From Teichococcus vastitatis (lineage in GTDB: Bacteria > Pseudomonadota > Alphaproteobacteria > Acetobacterales > Acetobacteraceae), in assembly GCF_003604215.1 (NCBI RefSeq), contig NZ_QXGS01000001.1:434001-498000 (forward strand): DNA of 64,000 bases. The letters run 5' to 3'. The notes below the pieces were generated by a model. It was given only the letters and a program-made list of their open reading frames with translations. It did not search any database and was not told where the DNA came from. This document shows positions 28,225 through 37,176 of this stretch, piece after piece. A program made the translations under genes and the position numbers. How positions within the stretch are numbered: the stretch's first letter is position 1; every line of letters begins with the position of its first letter.

Positions 28225-30096
28225 ATGAGCGGATCCAAGGACCAGACCCGGCAGGAAGAATTCAAGCGCGCCACGGCCGGCGCCCTGCGCGCCATCGCCC
28301 GCAATGCCGAGGTTCAGGTGGCCTACCAGCCCGGACCGTCCGGCCTGGCCGGCAAGCGCGCCCGCCTGCCGCTGCCGACCCGTTCGCTGCCGCCGGCCGA
28401 GATGGCCAAGCTGCGCGGCGCGGCGGATGCCATCGCGCTGCGCCTGCGCCATCATGACGAGGCGGCCCACGCCGCCCGCACCCCGCAGCAGCGCGAGGCG
28501 CGGGAAGTGTTCGATGCGCTGGAACAGGCCCGCGTCGAGGTGGTGGGCAGCCAGCACATGCCCGGCGTGCGCGCCAACCTCGAGGCCAAGCTGGCCGAAA
28601 GCTGCGAGGCCGAGGGCTATGACCGGATGACCCGCAAGGACCAGTTGCCGCTGCCGGCGGCGCTGTCTCTGCTGGCGCGCGAGCGCCTGTCCGGCGAGGC
28701 CGCCCCCGCTGCCGCCCAGCGCATCCTGGAGCAGTGGCGCGACACGCTGGGCGAGAAGGCCGACAGCGCCCTGGCCGAGATGGCCGCCTCGCGCGACAGC
28801 CAAACCGAGTTCGCCCGGGCCGCCCGCAAGCTGCTCACGGCGCTCGACCTGGTCGAGGCCGAGGTGGAAGCCGAGGCGGAGGAGGACGAGGCTGGCGAGG
28901 ATGGCAGCGAGGCCTCCTCCCAGCAGGACAATTCCGCCGAGGGCGAGTCGCAGACCGAGCAGCAGGATCCGACGCTGGGCGCCCAGCCCGAGGCCATGCA
29001 GGGTGAGGCGGCGGAAGACGAAGGCGACAGCCAGGAAGACGAGGACGGCGCCGCGGCTGAGGGTGAGGACCGCCCGGGCGGTCCGCAGCAGCGCAAGGAG
29101 GTGGCGCCCACCGACGACACCGCCCTGTACCGCGCCTTCACCAAGAAGTTCGACGAGGAGATCGAGGCCGAGGAGCTGTGCGACGCCGAGGAACTGGCCC
29201 GCCTGCGCCAACAACTCGACCAGCAGCTGTCCCACCTGCAGGGCGTCGTCTCCAAGCTGGCCAACCGGCTGCAGCGCCGCCTGCTGGCGCAGCAGCAGCG
29301 CGCCTGGGAGTTCGACCTCGAGGAAGGGCAGCTCGACGCCGCCCGCCTTGCCCGCATCGTCGCCAACCCGATGCTGTCGCTGTCCTACAAGCGCGAGCGC
29401 GAGGCGGATTTCCGCGACACCGTGGTCACCCTGCTGATCGACAATTCCGGCTCCATGCGGGGCCGGCCGATCTCGGTGGCGGCCATGTGCTGCGACATCC
29501 TGGCCCGCACGCTGGAGCGCTGCTCGGTAAAGGTGGAGATCCTGGGCTTCACCACGCGTGCCTGGAAGGGCGGCCAGAGCCGCGAGCGCTGGGTGCAGGA
29601 AGGCAAGCCGCGCAATCCGGGCCGGCTGAACGACCTGCGCCACGTGATCTACAAGAGCGCCGACGCGCCTTGGCGCCGCGCCCGCAAGAATCTGGGCCTG
29701 ATGCTGCGCGAGGGACTGCTCAAGGAGAACATCGACGGCGAGGCGCTGGACTGGTCTTACCGCCGCCTGTTGCAGCGGCCGGAGCGGCGCCGCATCCTGA
29801 TGGTGATCTCGGACGGCGCGCCGGTGGATGACAGCACCCTATCGGTGAACCCCGGAAACTACCTGGAGCGGCACCTGCGCAAGGTGATCCAGGATATCGA
29901 GCAGCGCGACTTCGTGGAGTTGATCGCCATCGGCATCGGCCATGACGTGACCCGCTACTATCGCCGCGCCGTGACCATCGTGGATGCCGAGGAGCTCGGC
30001 GGCACCATGATGAAGAAGCTGGCCGAGCTGTTCGACGAGGACGCCGCCGCCGCCTTCCAGCGTGCCGCCACCGAGCGGGCGCCGATGGTGGTGTGA
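28225..30096 (+). CDS. cobT: Aerobic cobaltochelatase subunit CobT
   Basis: 623 residues. CobT pairs with CobS to form the chaperone-like ring that drives CobN. The N-terminal helical domain (1-210) is followed by a very acidic, Glu/Asp/Gln-rich stretch (about 212-300) and a C-terminal von Willebrand A domain with a MIDAS motif DNSGSM (406-411). KRKR-like basic segments and [12 protein letters not shown] complete the fold. Start: GTG 28222 and ATG 28225 are adjacent; GGGAG lies 9 bases before the ATG, which is preferred. The stop overlaps the GTG start of the next gene by 4 bp, which suggests translational coupling. Confidence 0.96.
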   Translation: MSGSKDQTRQEEFKRATAGALRAIARNAEVQVAYQPGPSGLAGKRARLPLPTRSLPPAEMAKLRGAADAIALRLRHHDEAAHAARTPQQREAREVFDALEQARVEVVGSQHMPGVRANLEAKLAESCEAEGYDRMTRKDQLPLPAALSLLARERLSGEAAPAAAQRILEQWRDTLGEKADSALAEMAASRDSQTEFARAARKLLTALDLVEAEVEAEAEEDEAGEDGSEASSQQDNSAEGESQTEQQDPTLGAQPEAMQGEAAEDEGDSQEDEDGAAAEGEDRPGGPQQRKEVAPTDDTALYRAFTKKFDEEIEAEELCDAEELARLRQQLDQQLSHLQGVVSKLANRLQRRLLAQQQRAWEFDLEEGQLDAARLARIVANPMLSLSYKREREADFRDTVVTLLIDNSGSMRGRPISVAAMCCDILARTLERCSVKVEILGFTTRAWKGGQSRERWVQEGKPRNPGRLNDLRHVIYKSADAPWRRARKNLGLMLREGLLKENIDGEALDWSYRRLLQRPERRRILMVISDGAPVDDSTLSVNPGNYLERHLRKVIQDIEQRDFVELIAIGIGHDVTRYYRRAVTIVDAEELGGTMMKKLAELFDEDAAAAFQRAATERAPMVV

Positions 30097-31055
30097 TCGC
30101 GTCCCGCCGCCGCGCCCTCCTGCTGGGGGCGCTGGCGCTGAGCGGGCTCGGCTCCTGCGCGCTGCTCGGCGGCGGCGATCCGGCAACACCCGCCGCGCCC
30201 CTTTCCGTGCCTTCCGACTCGGTCCTGGTGCCGCGCGGCCGGCTGCTGCTGGATCGTCGCGCCATGGGCTTCGGTGGGCTGTCGGGACTGCATGTCGACG
30301 ACGACCTCCGCTACACGGCGGTCAGCGATCTGGGGCGCTGGGTGCAGGCACAGCTGGTGGCTGGGCCGGACGGTGTTCCCGTGGCGCTGAAAGATCTGCG
30401 CAGCGGGCCCCTGCGGCAGGATTTCCCCCTGCCGCTGCCGCGTCCGCTGATGCGGGACGCGGAAGCTTTGGCCCGGCTGCCGGATGGAACCTGGCTGGTT
30501 GCCTTCGAGCGCTGGCACCGGATCTGCGCCTATCCCGGCTTCGACCGGCGCTGCGAGCCGGTGTTGCAATCGCCCCCTGGGCTGGACGCGGCGCCGCCCA
30601 ATGCAGGGCTGGAAAGCCTAACCGTACTGGCCGATGGGCGTTGGCTGGCGATCGCCGAAGGGCTCCAGGCCGGGGACGGCACCCTGCGGGCCTGGATCGG
30701 GCAGCCCAGCGCATGGGCCTCCCTGCGCTACCGCCCCAGCCCCGGCTACGTGCCCACCGATGCGGCGCCGCTGCCGGATGGCGGCGCCCTGGTGGTGGAG
30801 CGCAGCTTCTCCCTGCTTGGCGGCGGGTTCCGCGCCATGCTGCGGCGCCTGCCCGCCGCACAGCTGGCCCACCCGGCCACGGAGGCCGTGCTGGTCCCCC
30901 AGACGCTGATCGGGCCGGACGCCCTGCCGCACGACAATTGGGAAGGCGTCAGCGTGTTCCGCCACCGTGGCGAGTTGTGGGTGGCCATGCAGGTGGACGA
31001 CAACGAGTTGTTCTTCCAGCAGGGCCAGCTGCTGTTCTTCAGCCTCCGGAACTGA
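30093..31055 (+). CDS. Phytase-esterase-like lipoprotein (PF13449 type)
   Basis: 320 residues. The signal sequence has a lipobox near GLGSCALL (Cys21-22 region), so a lipid-anchored periplasmic protein is likely. The rest resembles the 'esterase-like activity of phytase' beta-propeller family: [62 protein letters not shown] and [18 protein letters not shown]. The enzymatic role is uncertain. The start is GTG 30093, overlapping the cobT TGA stop (GTGA). Its 3' end overlaps the convergent kinase-like gene by 17 bp. A link with cobalamin is only by position. Confidence 0.82.
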   Translation: MIASRRRALLLGALALSGLGSCALLGGGDPATPAAPLSVPSDSVLVPRGRLLLDRRAMGFGGLSGLHVDDDLRYTAVSDLGRWVQAQLVAGPDGVPVALKDLRSGPLRQDFPLPLPRPLMRDAEALARLPDGTWLVAFERWHRICAYPGFDRRCEPVLQSPPGLDAAPPNAGLESLTVLADGRWLAIAEGLQAGDGTLRAWIGQPSAWASLRYRPSPGYVPTDAAPLPDGGALVVERSFSLLGGGFRAMLRRLPAAQLAHPATEAVLVPQTLIGPDALPHDNWEGVSVFRHRGELWVAMQVDDNELFFQQGQLLFFSLRN

Positions 31056-31878
31056 GCGCGGGTTCCTCGGCCAGGCGGAACCGCGGCAGGGTCATCCAGG
31101 TGCGGGCGCCGACGCCGCGCAGCGCCTCGATGGTCAGGTCACCGCCATGCGCACGCAGCAACTGCCGCGCCACGGCCAGGCCGAGGCCGATGCCCCGCGT
31201 TCCTTCCCCGCCCAGCGCATGCCCGAGGTCGCCGGCGGCCAGCCCTGCCCCTTCATCCTCCACCAGGATGGCGAAGGTGTCATCGGCGCGGACCAGCCGC
31301 AGCTCGATCGGATCGCCCTCGCGGGTGTGGCGGACCGCGCGGGTGAGCACCTGGGCCAACGCACCTCGCAGAGCCCGGCGATCGGCCAGCACCGCCACGC
31401 CCTGGAACTCCGGCGCCAGGCGCCATTCCCGCCGGCCGGGCGCCACCGCCACCGCCACCTGATCCAGGGTGGCGCGCAGCAGCGGCTCCAGCATCAGGCG
31501 CTCCTCCCGCAGGATGCGGGGGCCGGTGCCACGCGCGGCCATGTCCTGCAGGTCCGCGGCGAGGCACAGCAGCGCGCGACCCGGCCCGGCCGCGGCAGCG
31601 CCGCTGGGCGGGTTCAGGGGGAGGTCCGTGCCGGCGGCGACCTCGCCCTGCCCGACCAGCTTCAGCCCCAGCGCATGCATCTCCTGGGCGCAGAGATGCA
31701 GGTGACGGCTGCGGGCGGCGAGGTCGGCAGCGATGGCCGCGGCCTCGCCGCGGGCCGTGCGGAGCTGCCGGCGCAGCCGCCAGCACTGCATGGCGAGCCC
31801 GGCGGCGAGGAACGCCAGCAACAGGCCGGCCAGGACGAGCGGCGGATCGTTCGCAAGGAAACCAGGATGGGCTGACAT
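31039..31878 (-). CDS. Membrane-anchored histidine-kinase-like protein, probably degenerate
   Basis: 279 residues. One N-terminal transmembrane helix (about 13-31) and a coiled segment are followed by a GHKL-type ATPase domain (about 165-270) with DEGAGLA (G1-like) and GTRGIGLGLAVARQLLRAHGG (G2-like). A normal H-box (HELRTPL-like) is not visible in the expected region around HLHLCAQEMHALG. The N-box position reads LTRAVRHT, with Arg where Asn normally holds Mg. It may be a pseudokinase or a divergent phosphatase-like partner. No response regulator is nearby. AGGA lies 8 bases before the ATG at 31878; another ATG lies 9 bp upstream. It is followed by the rpmB terminator region. Confidence 0.72.
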   Translation of the reverse strand: MSAHPGFLANDPPLVLAGLLLAFLAAGLAMQCWRLRRQLRTARGEAAAIAADLAARSRHLHLCAQEMHALGLKLVGQGEVAAGTDLPLNPPSGAAAAGPGRALLCLAADLQDMAARGTGPRILREERLMLEPLLRATLDQVAVAVAPGRREWRLAPEFQGVAVLADRRALRGALAQVLTRAVRHTREGDPIELRLVRADDTFAILVEDEGAGLAAGDLGHALGGEGTRGIGLGLAVARQLLRAHGGDLTIEALRGVGARTWMTLPRFRLAEEPALSSGG

Positions 31879-31914
31879 GCGGCCCATCCTGCGGGACGGA
31901 CCTTGAGCAAACGT

Positions 31915-31953
31915 AAAAAAGCCGCGCCCCAGGAGCTTCCCCCGGGGCGCGGC
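31915..31953 (-). terminator. Intrinsic terminator of rpmB
   Basis: On the minus strand a perfect 10-bp GC stem (GCCGCGCCCC / GGGGCGCGGC, arms 31944-31953 and 31921-31930) is followed immediately by six T residues (31915-31920). It lies 33 bp beyond the rpmB stop at 31987, the clearest intrinsic terminator in the window. Confidence 0.9.
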
Positions 31954-31986
31954 TGTTCACACTGCTGTCAGCGGGAGCCTCGCAGC

Positions 31987-32292
31987 TCAGGCGGCCGGAG
32001 CGGCCGCCTTCTTCTCCTGGGCGCGCTGGATGCGGCGCTTCAGGGTCAGGGCCTCGGTCGGCAGCTTGCGGTCGGAGGTGCCGAGCAGAAAGGAATCCAG
32101 CCCGCCATTGTGCTCCACCGTGCGGATGCCATTGGTGGACAGCCGCAGCTGGATCGAGGTGCCCAGCACGTCGGAGAAGAACGACGTCGCCTGCAGGTTC
32201 GGCAGGAACCGGCGACGCGTCTTGTTGTTGGCGTGGCTGACGTTGTTGCCCGTCAACACGCCCTTGCCAGTGATGCCGCAACGGCGAGCCAT
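31987..32292 (-). CDS. rpmB: 50S ribosomal protein L28
   Basis: 101 residues. The N-terminus [29 protein letters not shown] is typical of L28, where a Cys near residue 5 and HANNKT are conserved. [19 protein letters not shown] fits the C-terminal part. The alphaproteobacterial form has a longer C-terminus than the about 78-residue Escherichia coli protein, and this fits. AAGGG is 8 bases before the ATG. It is flanked by its own promoter and a strong terminator, so it is transcribed alone. Confidence 0.98.
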   Translation of the reverse strand: MARRCGITGKGVLTGNNVSHANNKTRRRFLPNLQATSFFSDVLGTSIQLRLSTNGIRTVEHNGGLDSFLLGTSDRKLPTEALTLKRRIQRAQEKKAAAPAA

Positions 32293-32364
32293 GGCGCTAA
32301 CCCTTCAAAAAACGGTCCGGGGCCACGGCAAGCACCGCACACCCTCGATGAAAAACAGAGCGCG

Positions 32365-32393
32365 CGTATGACCCGGCGGCCCGCCAGAGTCAA
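32365..32393 (-). promoter_or_regulatory. Candidate promoter for rpmB
   Basis: TTGACT (-35, 32388-32393) and CATACG (-10, 32365-32370) are spaced 17 bp on the minus strand. The expected leader of about 65 bases contains two T-rich patches. The -35 matches the consensus at five of six positions and the -10 is weaker. Confidence 0.45.
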
Positions 32394-32438
32394 GGATCGC
32401 CGGCCCTGGCCTTCCGGGAAGCCGGGTCGGAACGGGTC

Positions 32439-32699
32439 CTACATGCCGTCCTGCGGCGGTCCCTGGCGCATTTCCGCCAGTTCACCCGATTCCACCGATG
32501 CCAGCGCGCTGCGCAGCACGTTGGCGATGGCGCGGTCCTCCATGGAGCGGGCCATCAGTCCCAGCGCGCCGCCCAGCAGCGCCGAGGCAACGGAGATCGG
32601 CGCGATCTTCTGCTCGATCATGTATTCGATCGCCTTGTCGACGACGGAGCCGGCGTGGCTCAGGTCTTCCGGGGCAACCCCCTGCGGATCCAGCTGCAT
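32439..32699 (-). CDS. Hypothetical 86-residue protein
   Basis: 86 residues with no family that I recognise. A predicted amphipathic/hydrophobic stretch (IAPISVASALLGGALGLMA, about 32-50) could be a membrane helix or a buried helix. The tail is acidic and Gln/Pro-rich. Codon use is genome-like and the frame is intact, which supports a real gene. It lies between the ABC exporter and rpmB on the same strand, 146 bp before rpmB. A purine-rich GGAGGGCACC lies just upstream of the start. Confidence 0.6.
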   Translation of the reverse strand: MQLDPQGVAPEDLSHAGSVVDKAIEYMIEQKIAPISVASALLGGALGLMARSMEDRAIANVLRSALASVESGELAEMRQGPPQDGM

Positions 32700-32769
32700 A
32701 TGGTGCCCTCCTGGTGCGAAGCGGTGACATAGTCACGTCAAGGCCGCAGCAAAACCCCCGGACCGGGAT

Positions 32770-34668
32770 TCATCCGGTCACCGGGTCATGTGCCGGGCGG
32801 CGCCCAGCGCCGGCCTCGACACCCGCCGCGATCGCCGCCGCCTGGGCCCGCGCCGCCGCCTCGGCCGCCGCCACCGCCTCGGACTGGCGCCGCCACATCT
32901 GGGCGTAGACGCCGTCCTCGGCCATCAGGACGGTGTGGCTGCCGCGCTCGGCGACCTGCCCGTCGGCCAGCACGATGATCTCGTCCGCCTCCACCACGGT
33001 GGACAGGCGGTGCGCGATCACCAGCGTGGTGCGGCCGCGCGACACGTCGCGCAGCGCCGCCTGGATCTCCTGCTCGGTGCGGGTGTCGAGAGCGCTGGTG
33101 GCCTCGTCCAGGATCAGCACGCGCGGGTTCTTCAGGATGGTGCGGGCGATCGCCACGCGCTGCTTCTCGCCGCCCGACAGCTTCAGGCCGCGCTCGCCCA
33201 CCCGCGTGTCGTAGCCATCCGGCAGGCGCAGCACGAAATCATGCACCTGGGCCAGCTTCGCCGCCTGCTCGACCTCCGCGTCCGAGGCATCGGGGCGGCC
33301 ATAGGCGATGTTGTAGCGGATGGTGTCGTTGAACAGCACCGTGTCCTGCGGCACCACGCCGATGGCGTGGCGCAGGCTTTCCTGCGTCACGCCGCGGATC
33401 TCCTGCCCGTCCAGCAGGATCTCGCCGGACTGGGTGTCGTAGAAGCGGAACAGCAGGCGGGAAATGGTGGATTTGCCGGCGCCGGTGGGCCCGACGATGG
33501 CCAGCGTGCGGCCCGCCGGCACGTGGAAGGAGACGCCCTTCAGGATGGTGCGGTCGGGGCGGTAGCCGAAGCGCACGTCGCGGAACTCCAGCGCACCCGG
33601 GCCGGCGGCGAGCGGCCGCGCATCCGGCGCGTCGGCCACCTCCTGCTGTTCGCGCATCAGCGTGAACATGGCCTCCATGTCCACCAGACCCTGCTTCAGC
33701 TCGCGGTACACGAAGCCCAGGAAGTTGAGCGGCAGGTAGAGCTGGATCAGGTAGGTGTTCACCAGCACGAAATCGCCGACGCTCATGCGGCCGGCGGCGA
33801 CGCCCTGCGCCGCCATCAGCATCACTGCGGTCAGCCCCAGCGCGATGATCGCCGCCTGCCCCATGTTCAGGTAGTTCAGCGTCACCTCGGAGCGGGTGTA
33901 GGCATGCTCGTAGCGTGCCAGCGTCGCGTCGTAGCGCCGCTCCTCGTGCTTCTCGTTGCCGAAATACTTGACCGTCTCGTAATTCAGCAGGCTGTCGATG
34001 GCCTTGGTGTTGGCTTCCTGGTCCATCTCGTTCATGGCGCGGCGGAAGCGCAGTCGCCAGTCGGTGAACACCAGGGTGAAGCCGATATACAGGCCGATGG
34101 TCAGCAGCGTCACGGCGGCGAAGGAGAAGGAGAACATCCCCCACAGGATGCCGGCGACGAACAGGATCTCGATCAGCGTCGGGATGATGTTGAACAGCAT
34201 GAAGTCGAGCACGAAGTTGATGCCGCGCGTGCCGCGCTCGATCACACGGCTCATGCCGCCGGTCTGCCGGTCCAGGTGGAAGCGCAGCGACAGTGCGTGC
34301 AGGTGGCGGAACACCTGCAAGGCGATGACCCGCCCGGCGCGGGCCTGAACGCGGGTGAACACCGCGTCGCGCAGCTCCGCGAACCAGGAGGAGGTGATGC
34401 GCAGCAGGCCGTATCCCACCACCAGCGCCACCGGCACCGTCACCAGCGCGGCCGCGGCGCCGCCCTTCGGGCCCAGCGCATCCACCGCGCGGGCATAGAC
34501 CAGCGGCACCAGCACATTGGCGCCCTTGGCCAGCAGCATCAGCCCCAGGGCGACCACCACGCGCGCCCGGAGCCCCGTCTCGCCCTTCGGCCACAGGTAG
34601 GGCGCCAGGGTGCGCAAGGTCTGCAGATGGCCGCGCGGTGGCACGACAGTGGGCGCGGGGGCAGGCAT
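32770..34668 (-). CDS. ATM1-type ABC exporter (half-transporter, fused membrane and ATPase domains)
   Basis: 632 residues. About six membrane helices (residues 35-320) precede an ABC ATPase with Walker A GPTGAGKST, signature LSGGEKQRVAIAR, Walker B VLILDEATSALD and H-loop IAHRLS. ATM1-type marks are NYETVKYFGNEKHEERRYD and RGTRGINFVLDFMLFNIIPT, seen in mitochondrial/alphaproteobacterial exporters that use glutathione or metal-glutathione conjugates and support Fe-S or heavy-metal homeostasis. It works as a homodimer in the inner membrane. The C-terminus has an Ala-rich extension after the ATPase. It is divergent from the Na/Pi gene, with about 210 bp between the starts. Confidence 0.92.
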   Translation of the reverse strand: MPAPAPTVVPPRGHLQTLRTLAPYLWPKGETGLRARVVVALGLMLLAKGANVLVPLVYARAVDALGPKGGAAAALVTVPVALVVGYGLLRITSSWFAELRDAVFTRVQARAGRVIALQVFRHLHALSLRFHLDRQTGGMSRVIERGTRGINFVLDFMLFNIIPTLIEILFVAGILWGMFSFSFAAVTLLTIGLYIGFTLVFTDWRLRFRRAMNEMDQEANTKAIDSLLNYETVKYFGNEKHEERRYDATLARYEHAYTRSEVTLNYLNMGQAAIIALGLTAVMLMAAQGVAAGRMSVGDFVLVNTYLIQLYLPLNFLGFVYRELKQGLVDMEAMFTLMREQQEVADAPDARPLAAGPGALEFRDVRFGYRPDRTILKGVSFHVPAGRTLAIVGPTGAGKSTISRLLFRFYDTQSGEILLDGQEIRGVTQESLRHAIGVVPQDTVLFNDTIRYNIAYGRPDASDAEVEQAAKLAQVHDFVLRLPDGYDTRVGERGLKLSGGEKQRVAIARTILKNPRVLILDEATSALDTRTEQEIQAALRDVSRGRTTLVIAHRLSTVVEADEIIVLADGQVAERGSHTVLMAEDGVYAQMWRRQSEAVAAAEAAARAQAAAIAAGVEAGAGRRPAHDPVTG

Positions 34669-34879
34669 CAGCGGGCAGTCTCCGTGTCAGGGCCGGTTAC
34701 ATGGCGGCTCCGCCGGAGGGCCGCAATCCGCGACGCGGGCGCGGCAGACCCGCGATACGCCAAGGCGAAGATGTTTTCGTGACATCGCGCGGCGGAGTTC
34801 GCCCCGCGGCCCAGCCGGGCGTTGTGCTGTGCGGCAGCCCGGCCGCGCCGGCGCCGCAGCCCGACCGGAGGCCCCGCCC

Positions 34880-35953
34880 ATGCCGCGTTCCGCTTCGCGT
34901 CCGCTTCTGCCAGCCCTGCTGGCCCTGGCTCTGCTGCTGCCGGCCTGGCCCGGCTGGGCCCAGCCGGCGGGCGGGCAGGCGGCGCCGCCGATGGACTGGT
35001 TCGACCTGGCCATGGGCTGCACCGCCGGGCTGGCGCTGTTTCTGCTGGGCGTCGCGCTGCTGGCAGACGGCCTGCGCGCCGCCGCCGGCGACCGGGCGAA
35101 GCGCCTGCTGGGCCACGCCACGGACGGCCCGCTGCGCGGCCTGCTGACCGGCACCGCGGCCACCACCCTGCTCGATTCCTCCTCCGTGACCATCATCCTG
35201 CTGATCGGGCTGGTGGATGCCGGGCTGGTGGGCTTCGCCCAGGCGCTGCCGGTGATCCTGGGCAGCAACATCGGCACCACCGTGTCGAGCCAGATCTTCG
35301 CCCTCGGCATTGAGGATTTCGCACCCATCCTGCTCGCCCTCGGCCTGCTGGCGCGCGCGCTGGCGCCCGAGCCGTGGCGCCACTGGGGCCTGGCCCTGGC
35401 CGGGCTCGGGCTGGTGTTGTTCGGCCTCGGCACGCTGGGGGAGGCGGTGAAGCCGCTGCAGGACCAGCCGGGCGTCACCGAATGGCTGCGATCCAGCGAC
35501 GCGCCGCTGCGCGGCATGCTGATCGGCGCCGCCTTCACCCTGCTGATCCAGTCCTCCTCGGCGACCCTTGGGGTGGTGATCACCCTGGCCTCGCAGGGGC
35601 TGATCGACCTTCCGACCGGCCTCGCCATGATGCTCGGGGCGGAGATCGGCACCTGTTCCGACACGCTGCTGGCGACGCTGGGCCGCTCCCGCGCGGCGGT
35701 GCGGGCGGCGCTGTTCCACCTCGGCTTCAACATCGTCAGCGTGGCGGCGGGTCTGCTGCTGATCGATGCACTGGCCGGCTTCGCCGCCTGGTCGGCCGGC
35801 GACACGGCGCAGCAGATCGCCAATGCGCATGTTGCCTTCAACACCGTGGGCGCCCTGCTCTGCCTTTACGCCACCCCGGCCCTGGCCCGCTGGATGGATC
35901 GGCTGCTGCCCGACGGACGCGCCGGCCGCCCGGCGACCGCCGCCGCCGAATAG
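34880..35953 (+). CDS. Na+/phosphate symporter-like membrane protein (NptA/PhoU-less)
   Basis: 357 residues. A signal-like hydrophobic N-terminus (to about residue 27) and about eight further helices carry the two inverted repeats of the Na/Pi cotransporter family, each with a serine cluster: TTLLDSSSVTIILL and LLIQSSSATLGVVIT. These bind sodium and phosphate in the known family. The PhoU-like C-terminal domain of many homologues is missing, so this is the short form. GGAGG is 8 bases before the ATG at 34880. Phosphate as the true substrate is an inference. It converges on the class V aminotransferase-fold gene with a 4-bp gap. Confidence 0.88.
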   Translation: MPRSASRPLLPALLALALLLPAWPGWAQPAGGQAAPPMDWFDLAMGCTAGLALFLLGVALLADGLRAAAGDRAKRLLGHATDGPLRGLLTGTAATTLLDSSSVTIILLIGLVDAGLVGFAQALPVILGSNIGTTVSSQIFALGIEDFAPILLALGLLARALAPEPWRHWGLALAGLGLVLFGLGTLGEAVKPLQDQPGVTEWLRSSDAPLRGMLIGAAFTLLIQSSSATLGVVITLASQGLIDLPTGLAMMLGAEIGTCSDTLLATLGRSRAAVRAALFHLGFNIVSVAAGLLLIDALAGFAAWSAGDTAQQIANAHVAFNTVGALLCLYATPALARWMDRLLPDGRAGRPATAAAE

Positions 35954-35957
35954 TGCC

Positions 35958-37130
35958 TCACCGCCCGGTGGCGCAGAACTCCAGCAGCCGGTCGATCTCG
36001 TTCTCCGTGTTGTAGTAGTGCGGCGAGGCGCGGATCAGCGTCGGCAGGGCGCGCCGCTCGGCATCGAGCCGGGTGGAAGCGGGATCGGAAGCACCGATGG
36101 TGATGCCGGCCCGCTCCGCCGCCGCCACTGCATCCCGCGCCTGCCACCCTTCCAGGGTGAAGGAGACGATGGCCGAGGGATCGGCCCCGAGGTCGTGCAG
36201 CCCGGCGCCGGGCAGCGCCGCCAGCCCACTTCGCAGCCGACCGGATAGCATCCGGCAGCGCGCCTCGATCGTCTCCAGCCCGATCATCAGCGCGTAATCC
36301 ACCGCGGCGCCCAATCCGGCGCGGGCGGCGTAGTTGTTTTCCCAGCTCTCGAAGCGGCGGGCATCCGCGCGCAGCCGGTATTCGCCACGCGCCACCCAGG
36401 GCGCGGCGAAATGGTCGATCACCGGCGGCTCCAGCTGCTCCAGCAGCGTCCGCCGCACATACAGGAAGCCGGTGCCGCGCGGCCCACGCAGGAATTTGCG
36501 CCCGGTGGCGGAGAGCATGTCGCAGCCGATCGCCTGCACATCCACCGGCATCTGCCCCACCGCCTGGCAGGCATCGAGCAGATAAGGAATGCCATGTGCC
36601 CGGGCTATGCGGCCCACCGCCGCCGCCGGGTTGCGCAGGCCGCCATTGGTCGGCACCCAGGTGATGGCGATCAGCTTCACCCGCCGGTCGATCATCCGCT
36701 CCAGCGCCGCCACGTCCAGCGCGCCCGAGGCATCGGAGGGCACCACCTCGATCACCGCGCCGGTGCGGCGGGCCACCTGCAGAAAGGCGACGTAGTTGGC
36801 GGCATACTCGGCCTCGGCGGTCAGGATGCGGTCGCCGGGGGCGAAGCGCAGCGAATAGAAGGCCATCTGCCAGGCAACGGTGGCGTTCTCCACCAGGGCG
36901 ATCTCGTCACGCCCGGCATTCAGCAGCCGCGCCACCCCGTCATAGACCGCATCCAGCCGCACCTGCTCGGCCGTGGCGGCGGCGTAGCCACCGATCTCCG
37001 CCTCCAGCTCCAGATGGCGGATCTGCGCCCGCAGCACCGGCGCCGGCATCAGCGCCGCCCCGGCGCTGTGCAGATAGGCGCGGCGGGCGGTCGCCGGCGT
37101 GTCGGCGCGGATGCGGTCGAGGTCGATCAT
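35958..37130 (-). CDS. Class V aminotransferase-fold PLP enzyme (NifS/isopenicillin-N epimerase-like)
   Basis: 390 residues. The fold-type I PLP region is seen as YLLDACQAVGQMPVDVQAIGCD (PLP-binding Asp and Gln) and SATGRKFLRGPRGTGFLYV, with the Lys of GRKF likely to form the Schiff base. VENATVAWQMAFYSL and ITWVPTNGGLRNP are also typical. No NifS-type reactive Cys loop is clear, so it is probably an amino-acid lyase or epimerase-like member rather than a cysteine desulfurase. The ATG at 37130 is 46 bp from the divergent DUF4743 gene start. The substrate is unknown. Confidence 0.85.
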   Translation of the reverse strand: MIDLDRIRADTPATARRAYLHSAGAALMPAPVLRAQIRHLELEAEIGGYAAATAEQVRLDAVYDGVARLLNAGRDEIALVENATVAWQMAFYSLRFAPGDRILTAEAEYAANYVAFLQVARRTGAVIEVVPSDASGALDVAALERMIDRRVKLIAITWVPTNGGLRNPAAAVGRIARAHGIPYLLDACQAVGQMPVDVQAIGCDMLSATGRKFLRGPRGTGFLYVRRTLLEQLEPPVIDHFAAPWVARGEYRLRADARRFESWENNYAARAGLGAAVDYALMIGLETIEARCRMLSGRLRSGLAALPGAGLHDLGADPSAIVSFTLEGWQARDAVAAAERAGITIGASDPASTRLDAERRALPTLIRASPHYYNTENEIDRLLEFCATGR

Positions 37131-37176
37131 GGCGGCAAGCCTTGCAGCAGGCCGGGACCGGCGGCAAGAACCCGGC

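Noticed and set aside
27556-29643. A 695-codon open frame opposite cobS/cobT
   Set aside because: It is antisense to CobS and CobT, which have intact catalytic motifs; composition is that of a shadow frame.
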